Part shown: positions 58,582 through 64,000 of the stretch, in pieces | Numbering within the stretch: position 1 is the first letter of the stretch | How the letters are laid out: each line of letters starts with the position of its first letter | Origin: Glycomyces luteolus | GTDB taxonomy: Bacteria > Actinomycetota > Actinomycetes > Mycobacteriales > Micromonosporaceae | Length of the DNA stretch: 64,000 bases | NCBI RefSeq assembly: GCF_027622875.1 | Contig: NZ_JAPZVP010000003.1 | Span: forward strand, 254,627 to 318,626 | Direction: 5' to 3' | Made by a program: the position numbers and the translations under genes | The notes under the pieces: model-generated | Database searches by the model: none | Told to the model about the DNA's origin: nothing | What the model saw: only the letters and a program-made list of their open reading frames with translations

Positions 58582-59688
58582 ATGAGCGGTGAGGGAACGA
58601 GGCGCGGGGCGCGGGGCCTGACAGTGGACTTGGGCGTGCTGGCCGTCGGGGTGTTCGCGTGGCTGTTCATCGCCGGGGAACGCCTCAGCTCCGAGATGCC
58701 TTCGCCCGCTTGGCTGTTCGACGTCGACATGGCGACCGGGCTGCTGGCGCTGCCGCTGCTGTGGATGCGGCGGCGCTGGCCGACGCAGGCCGCGGTGGCG
58801 CTCGTCGTCGCATCGGCGTATGCGGAAACCATCGCGTTCCCGCTGCTCGTGATGCTCTTCTCGGTGGTCGTGCGGCGGCCGCTGCGCACCGCCGCATGGG
58901 TGTACGCCGGGTCGCTCGCGTCCTCGGCTGTCTACATAGTCCTCAGACCCGAGGAGATGGGCCTCGTCGCCTCGATCGCCCTCGCGGTGTCCCTGCACGC
59001 GGCCGTCGCCGGCTGGGGCCTGTTCGTGCGGTACCGGCGGCAGCTGGAAGCGCGTGCGGCCCAAGCGGACCGGGACGAGCGCGAGCGGGCCCGCCAGCGG
59101 GCGCGCGACGAGCTCGCCCGCGAGCTGCACGATATGCTCGGCCACCGGCTGTCGCTGCTGAGCCTGCACGCGGGCGGCATGGAGTACCGGCCCGACGCCC
59201 CGGCCGAGGAGCTGGCGCGGGCGGCGGGCGTCGTGCGCGAGCAGTCGCAGCTCGCGATGCGGGACCTGCGGGAGATCATCGCGATCCTCCGCGCCCCGAT
59301 CGGCGAGCTGCCGCAGCCGCGCATGGCCGACCTGCAGGCGCTCGTCGAGGAGGCCCGGCCCGCGATGCGGATCGGGCTCCAGGTGAATGTCGAGGGCGAG
59401 GTGCCCGAGCGCTCCGGTCGCACCGCCTACCGGATCGTGCAGGAGGCGTTGACGAACGCCCGCAAGCACGCCGAAGACGCACCAGTGGAGATCACTGTGG
59501 AGGGACGGCCCGATGTCGGGCTCAGCGTCGCGGTCCTGAACGGCCCGGGCCGCGACACCGGCCCAGGCTCCGGGCACGGCCTCATCGGCCTGGAGGAGCG
59601 GGCCGCGCTCGCGGGCGGCCGACTCGAATACGGACCGGTGGCCGATGGGGGCTGGCGGGTGCACTCGTGGCTACCCTGGACCGCATGA
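58582..59688 (+). CDS. NarL-type sensor histidine kinase
   Basis: 368 residues from the ATG, with a TAGGTT -10 box 7 nt upstream. Four to five membrane helices (about 14-147), then HisKA_3 with phospho-acceptor His183 (ARELHDMLGHRLSLLSL), and a HATPase domain with QEALTNARKHA and GHGLIGLEERAALAGG. Signals through the next gene, whose ATG overlaps its stop. No extracellular sensor domain, so it probably senses the membrane. Confidence 0.92.
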   Translation: MSGEGTRRGARGLTVDLGVLAVGVFAWLFIAGERLSSEMPSPAWLFDVDMATGLLALPLLWMRRRWPTQAAVALVVASAYAETIAFPLLVMLFSVVVRRPLRTAAWVYAGSLASSAVYIVLRPEEMGLVASIALAVSLHAAVAGWGLFVRYRRQLEARAAQADRDERERARQRARDELARELHDMLGHRLSLLSLHAGGMEYRPDAPAEELARAAGVVREQSQLAMRDLREIIAILRAPIGELPQPRMADLQALVEEARPAMRIGLQVNVEGEVPERSGRTAYRIVQEALTNARKHAEDAPVEITVEGRPDVGLSVAVLNGPGRDTGPGSGHGLIGLEERAALAGGRLEYGPVADGGWRVHSWLPWTA

Positions 59689-60353
59689 ACGAGCAGCCCT
59701 CCGTGAAAGTCCTGGTCGTGGACGACGATCCGCTGGTGCGCGCCGGACTGCGGATGATCCTCGGCGGCGCCGGGGACCTCGACGTGGTCGGCGAGGCCGG
59801 CAGCGGCGCCGACGTGCCGGAGCTGGTCGCGCGCCTGCGGCCCGATGTGGTGCTCATGGACCTGCACATGCCCGGAGTCGACGGGCTGACCGCGACCGAG
59901 CGGCTGCGGGCCGCGCCGAACGCGCCGGAAGTCCTGGTGCTCACCGCGTTCGAGGCCGACGGGCATGTGCGGCGGGCGCTCCGCGCCGGGGCGGGCGGGT
60001 TCCTGCTCAAGGACACGCCGCCCGCCGAGATCGTGGCGGCGGTGCGCCGCGTCGCGGCCGGGGAGCCGGTGCTGTCGCCCGAGGTGACGCGGCGGCTGAT
60101 CGGCATCGTCGCGGGCGGGGCACCCGTCGACCGCCGCGGTGAGGCCCGCGAACGCCTGGGCGCGTTGAACACCCGCGAGACCGAAGTCGCCGTCGAGGTC
60201 GGGCGCGGCAGCTCGAACGCGGCGATCGCGGCCGCGCTGCACCTCAGCGTCCCCACGGTGAAGACCCACGTCTCGGCGGCGCTCAGCAAGCTGGGGTTGG
60301 ACAATCGCGTGCAGCTCGCGCTGCTGGTCAACGACGCGGGGCTCGCCGACTAG
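59685..60353 (+). CDS. LuxR/NarL-type response regulator
   Basis: 222 residues, ATG overlapping the kinase stop (ATGA). Receiver with Asp59 as phospho-acceptor (VVLMDLHMPGVDG), acidic pocket VVDDD and Lys in GGFLLKDTPP; C-terminal LuxR helix-turn-helix (LNTRETEVAVEVGRGSSNAA, then SVPTVKTHVSAALSKLGLDN). Ends 4 bp into the next convergent gene. Confidence 0.93.
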   Translation: MNEQPSVKVLVVDDDPLVRAGLRMILGGAGDLDVVGEAGSGADVPELVARLRPDVVLMDLHMPGVDGLTATERLRAAPNAPEVLVLTAFEADGHVRRALRAGAGGFLLKDTPPAEIVAAVRRVAAGEPVLSPEVTRRLIGIVAGGAPVDRRGEARERLGALNTRETEVAVEVGRGSSNAAIAAALHLSVPTVKTHVSAALSKLGLDNRVQLALLVNDAGLAD

Positions 60354-61045
60354 GGACGGCGCAGCCGGGCCGCCAGGAACGACGGCCGCGCGCTGAGCTC
60401 CGCGAACGCCTCCGGGTCGACCGCCTCCAGTTCCGGCACTGGGCGGGGCTCGATCAGCCGCTCGAGGGCGAAGCCCGCCTCGAGCAGGTCGCCGATGAAT
60501 CCTTCGACCGTGCTGCGCTGGAAGTGGATCGGCGGCAGTCCCTCGCGGACGTGCAGGTCGACCCACTCGTCCGAGAAGTACGAGTCGCCGAAATGGCGCC
60601 AGTCCGCGGCCGGGTGCGTGGTCGAGATCAGGAACCGCCCGCCGGGCTTGAGGACGCGGAAGATCTCGGCGAGCAGCGCGGCTCGGTTCGTGATGTGGTG
60701 GATGACGAGGGCGCACAGGACCGCGTCGAAGGAGGCGTCCTCGGCGAAGTCGAGCGGCAGCTCCAGGTCGTGCTGCCGAAGTTCGGCCCGCTCCCCCACC
60801 TGCTCCTTCGCGTGGGCGAGGAGTTCGGCGCTGCCTTCGATGCCGACCACCGAGGCGCCGCGTTCGAGGAGCGCCGCCGCGTAATGGCCTGGGCCGCAGC
60901 CGACGTCGAGGATGCGCCGGCCGGTCACGTCTCCGGCGAGGCCGAGCATCGCGGGCCGGTCGATGTAGGCGTTGTACGCGCCGGTCGCGGAATGGGCGGC
61001 GAAGGCATCGCCGAGCGCGCCGTGGTAGGCGGTCTCTGGAGGCAT
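60350..61045 (-). CDS. Class I SAM-dependent methyltransferase
   Basis: 231 residues from the ATG at 61045. Motif I ILDVGCGPGHYAAALLERGA, then IEGSAELLAHAKE, motif II VLCALVIHHITNR, and VLKPGGRFLISTTHPAADWR. Methyltransf_11 type, substrate unknown. Convergent with the response regulator with a 4-bp overlap. Confidence 0.87.
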   Translation of the reverse strand: MPPETAYHGALGDAFAAHSATGAYNAYIDRPAMLGLAGDVTGRRILDVGCGPGHYAAALLERGASVVGIEGSAELLAHAKEQVGERAELRQHDLELPLDFAEDASFDAVLCALVIHHITNRAALLAEIFRVLKPGGRFLISTTHPAADWRHFGDSYFSDEWVDLHVREGLPPIHFQRSTVEGFIGDLLEAGFALERLIEPRPVPELEAVDPEAFAELSARPSFLAARLRRP

Positions 61046-61205
61046 CGGGACAGTATCCCGGAGCGCAGGGCGCCGCGCCAGCCGTTTTCGGGCCGGGCAG
61101 CAACGGACGTGATCCGCATTGTCCAAGGGTTGAAAAAAGAGTGTCGCCTCGTAACGGGCAACCGGTAGCGTTCTTTCGCGCATCCCCGAACCGAAAGTAC
61201 AGCAG

Positions 61206-62936
61206 ATGGCACGCTTCACTCCCCCACGCGACCCGGGCGGACCCCTCGCGCACCCGAGACCGGCGGTCGCCGTCATCGGCTGGCTCTTCCGGTCGCAGTG
61301 GCGGATGCTCGCGATGAGCACGGTCGTCTCGTTCGCGTTCCTCGGCTGCCAGCAGTTCGTGCCCTTCGTGGTCGGACGCGCGGTCGACACGGGCCTCGTC
61401 GCGGGCGACCGCACCGCCCTCTACTGGTGGTCGGCGGCCCTCATGGCCTGCATCGGGATCGCCACGGCCACGGGAGTGGCGAGCTTCTACTACATGATGT
61501 ACACCGCCATGGACACCGACTTCCGGGTCCAGCGGCGCCTCGTCGACACCGTCGTCGCGGTCGGCTCGCGCATCAGGTCGCGGGCCGACGCGGGCGAGCT
61601 CGTGGCCATCTCGGCGGCCGACGCGCACGCCCTCAGCTCGGTCTCGATGATGTTCGGCCGCTTGGCTTCCGCGCTGCTCGCGTTCATCCTCGCGCTCGCG
61701 ATCCTCGCCACCCTCTCGTGGTGGTTCGTACTCGCCGCCGGAGTCGGCGTCCCGGCCATGTTCATGCTCCTGCGGCCGCTGTTCCTTCGCCTCGAAGCGC
61801 GCGGACGCGAGTTCCGCACCCGCATCGGCGAGCAGACCGGCATCGGCACCGACGCCGTCGCGGGCCTCCGCGTCCTGCGCGGCATCGGCGGCGAAGCGCA
61901 CTTCATCGGCCGGTACAAGGCCGCCTCGCAGGCGTCCCGCCGCGCCGGAGTGCAGGTGCGCCGCACCGCCGCGGGCCTCGAATTCGCGCGACTCGCGCTG
62001 CCCGGCACGCTGCTCGTGCTCGTCCTGTGGATGGGCGCGGAGATGACCCTCAACGGCACCATCACCGCGGGCGAGTTCGTGGCGCTCTTCGGGTACCTGG
62101 TCGCGCTCACCCGGCCGCTCGGGTACACCATCCAAGGCGTCGACGCCCTGACCCGGGCCATCGTCGCCTCCGGGCGCTTCCAGAAGCTCCAGGACGAGCA
62201 CCCCGAACCCGAAACCGATGACGAGTGCCCTTGGCCCGCAGGCGAACCCCTGCATGACCCGGCCAGCGGCATCACCCTCGAGCCGGGCTTGATCACCGGC
62301 ATCGCCACCGGTGACGGCAAGGGCGCGACCGGACTCCTCGACCGCCTCAGCGGCTACGGCGAGACCGGCGAAAGTGCCCGCATCGGCTCGATCCCCTTGG
62401 ACGCCTTCAATACCGCCACGGTCCGGCGTCACCTCCACCTGCTCGAAGCCCGCGCACAACTCTTCAGCGGACCGCTCCGCGACCAGCTCGACGTGGACGG
62501 CGCCCGCACGGACGCCGACATCATGCGGGCCCTCCACACCGCCTCCGCCGTCGACATCGTCGGCGTCGACCCCTCGCTCATCGAGAGCGCGGACGTCCCG
62601 ACCAGCGGTTACGATCTCGACACCGTTGCGGGCGAACGCGGCCGCAACTTCTCCGGCGGGGAACGCCAGCGCCTCATCCTCGCCCGCGCGCTCCTGGCCG
62701 ACCCTGAGATCCTCATCCTCGACGATCCGGCCAGCGCGTGCGACGCCCAGACCGAAGCCCGCATCGCGGATCGGCTCGCCCGGCACCGCCGGGGCCGGAC
62801 CACCGCGATCCTCACCAACTCCCCGCAGCTCCTGGCCGTCTGCGACCGCGTCCACTTCCTCAACGGCGCGGTCGTCGCGGGCACGCACGCCGAACTGCTG
62901 CACCACGCCGAGTACCGAGAGGCGGTCACCCGATGA
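61206..62936 (+). CDS. ABC exporter half-transporter with degenerate ATP site
   Basis: 576 residues. Six-helix ABC_membrane domain (about 25-330) and a nucleotide domain with an altered Walker A (GIATGDGKGATGL, Gly where Ser/Thr should follow Lys), normal signature NFSGGERQRLILARAL, and Walker B ILILDDPASACD with Asp where the catalytic Glu is expected. This is the pattern of the degenerate half of heterodimeric exporters. Coupled to the next half-transporter by ATGA. Substrate unknown (drug, peptide or lipid). Confidence 0.88.
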   Translation: MARFTPPRDPGGPLAHPRPAVAVIGWLFRSQWRMLAMSTVVSFAFLGCQQFVPFVVGRAVDTGLVAGDRTALYWWSAALMACIGIATATGVASFYYMMYTAMDTDFRVQRRLVDTVVAVGSRIRSRADAGELVAISAADAHALSSVSMMFGRLASALLAFILALAILATLSWWFVLAAGVGVPAMFMLLRPLFLRLEARGREFRTRIGEQTGIGTDAVAGLRVLRGIGGEAHFIGRYKAASQASRRAGVQVRRTAAGLEFARLALPGTLLVLVLWMGAEMTLNGTITAGEFVALFGYLVALTRPLGYTIQGVDALTRAIVASGRFQKLQDEHPEPETDDECPWPAGEPLHDPASGITLEPGLITGIATGDGKGATGLLDRLSGYGETGESARIGSIPLDAFNTATVRRHLHLLEARAQLFSGPLRDQLDVDGARTDADIMRALHTASAVDIVGVDPSLIESADVPTSGYDLDTVAGERGRNFSGGERQRLILARALLADPEILILDDPASACDAQTEARIADRLARHRRGRTTAILTNSPQLLAVCDRVHFLNGAVVAGTHAELLHHAEYREAVTR

Positions 62937-64000
62937 GCGGGACGACGCTCCCCATCGCGACCCCGGCCGAGACCCGCAGGTACCTGCGGGTGCTCATCGG
63001 CCGCCACCGCATGCGCTTCAGTCTCGTTGTGGCCCTGACGATCGGCGCGGCCCTCGCGGGCATGTCGACGCCGTACATCGTCGGTCTGATGACCGACGCG
63101 TTCGCGTCCTGGGCCCGCGGCGGCGCGACCGATCCGGGCTCGGACCTGCGGTGGCAGATCCCGCTGATCCTCGCCGCGGTCCTCGCGCAGGCGGGCCTGA
63201 CGTGGGCTTCGTACCGGAACCTCGCGGTGCTGTCGGAGCAGATCGTGGCCGACGTGCGCGAGGAGTTCATGGAGCGAACGCTCGCCCTCCCGCCTGGCCA
63301 GGTCGAGGCGGCCGGGACGGGAGAGCTGCTGTCCCGCACCAGCCTCGACGTGGCCCAGGTGCAGCATTCGCTCGTGCAGGCCGCGCCGCAGTTCTTCACC
63401 GGGCTGATCACGGTGCTCGTGTACGTGGCGGGGGCCTTCTGGGTCTCGCCGGTGCTCGGCGCGGCGATCCTGGTCGCGGTGCCGCCGATGGTGCTGGTGC
63501 TGCGCTGGTATTTCAAGCGGGCGTTCAACATCTTCCACGACGTGCAGGCGGCCAAGGCCGAGCTGACTTCGGCTGTGGCCGAGACGATCGACGGCGTCAA
63601 GACCGTCGAAGCCCTCGGCTGGCAGGATCGCCGCGTGGCGCATACCGACTTGGCGGTGGACAAGCTGTTCGGTGCGCAGATGCGGTCGATGCGCTTGCGC
63701 GGCACGCTGTTCCCTGTGCTGGACTTCTCGGCGTTCCTGCCCTGCTTCACGGCGCTGCTGCTCGGCGGCGTCCTGACCGCGACCGGGTACCTGACGATCG
63801 CGCAGACGACCACCGTGGTGCTCATCATGCAGCTCGCGGTCGCCCCGGCGATCGAGATGATCCTCTCGCTCGAATGGGTCCAGAACGGCACGATCTCGCT
63901 GGCGCGGCTCATCGGCGTGCGCGGCGAGCAGACCGTCGCCGGGGACGCGAGGCCGGACCGCGATGAGGACGAGATCATCGAGCTCAAAGACGTGACCTTC
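62933..64000 (+). CDS. ABC exporter half-transporter, cut by the right edge
   Basis: About 356 residues visible. Opens MSGTTLPIATPAETRRYLRV; six membrane segments, with LSEQIVADVREEFMERTLAL and GTGELLSRTSLDVAQVQHSL as the coupling-helix blocks. The nucleotide domain starts near the edge (DEIIELKDVTF), so its Walker A is outside. Together with the preceding degenerate half it should form a heterodimer that supplies the working ATP site. Confidence 0.9.
   Translation, partial: MSGTTLPIATPAETRRYLRVLIGRHRMRFSLVVALTIGAALAGMSTPYIVGLMTDAFASWARGGATDPGSDLRWQIPLILAAVLAQAGLTWASYRNLAVLSEQIVADVREEFMERTLALPPGQVEAAGTGELLSRTSLDVAQVQHSLVQAAPQFFTGLITVLVYVAGAFWVSPVLGAAILVAVPPMVLVLRWYFKRAFNIFHDVQAAKAELTSAVAETIDGVKTVEALGWQDRRVAHTDLAVDKLFGAQMRSMRLRGTLFPVLDFSAFLPCFTALLLGGVLTATGYLTIAQTTTVVLIMQLAVAPAIEMILSLEWVQNGTISLARLIGVRGEQTVAGDARPDRDEDEIIELKDVTF

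Noticed and set aside
59427-62906. An open frame of about 1160 codons on the minus strand, and similar long antisense frames at 11492-14176, 21413-23656 and 55009-57927
   Set aside because: They run antisense to genes with clear motifs; composition is typical of the complement of G/C-rich codons and no protein family fits.

Overview
The window is high-GC DNA (about 70 percent GC by eye, strong G/C preference at third codon positions) and reads as chromosome of a filamentous or soil actinomycete. Supporting features are an XRE/DUF5753 plus DUF397 pair, an EACC1 plus caspase module, DivI1A repeats, secreted plant-polymer enzymes, GTG and TTG starts, and many apparently leaderless genes with a TANNNT box 6-9 nt before the start codon. 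The family could be Glycomycetaceae, Micromonosporaceae or a relative; there is no rRNA or other marker to decide. I found about 75 protein genes, and no tRNA, rRNA, CRISPR array or intact mobile element.

Layout. 1-4.5 kb: a CPBP protease, a TetR/NmrA-type oxidoreductase pair, and an EamA exporter coupled to a hydrolase, with a heptamer tandem repeat upstream. 4.5-8.1 kb: a lower-GC accessory patch with a gene-poor stretch, the XRE/DUF397 pair (the DUF397 protein carries a duplicated motif), two unknown coupled genes, and remnants of a VOC-family gene and an IS701-type transposase. 8.1-16 kb: GNAT, SDR, sulfotransferase, a secreted PL9-like pectate lyase and a GH43 enzyme, a methyltransferase and an unusual alpha/beta hydrolase. 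16-20.5 kb: a four-gene quaternary-amine ABC importer divergent from a PadR regulator plus reductase, sharing a 41-bp operator region. 20.7-31.5 kb: KUP potassium transporter, an HxlR/QorB-type redox pair, a SpoIIE-type phosphatase, a large modular GH30 galactanase, two unknown membrane proteins and a DEDDh exonuclease.

31.6-43.9 kb is a run of small regulator-target cassettes: aldo/keto reductase, SRPBCC-ArsR-SRPBCC, TetR-NmrA, MerR with a divergent membrane protein, TetR with a rhodanese, a quinone reductase, a membrane-anchored CBM2 protein, and an NmrA / AlkZ-like / OsmC operon. Several carry a clear palindromic operator. 43.9-45.5 kb holds the most interesting locus: an EACC1 protein coupled to a caspase-like protease that ends in two DivI1A repeats, a predicted conflict (self-killing) module. 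45.6-53.2 kb: flavin enzymes, a GntR-TetR fusion regulator, a TetR/epimerase pair, a secreted CE4 deacetylase and proC. 53.4-56.8 kb: a coupled pair of membrane-tethered proteins with two substrate-binding modules and a von Willebrand A domain but no ABC transporter. 57.4-64 kb: a NarL-type two-component system divergent from a polytopic membrane protein, and a heterodimeric ABC exporter cut by the right edge.

Common threads: at least six NmrA/atypical-SDR reductases and about ten one-component regulators suggest local responses to electrophiles, quinones or antibiotics. PL9, GH43, GH30, CBM2 and CE4 suggest growth on plant cell-wall polymers. The EACC1-caspase-DivI1A pair and the SBP-VWA/SBP pair are the best candidates for incompletely described systems.
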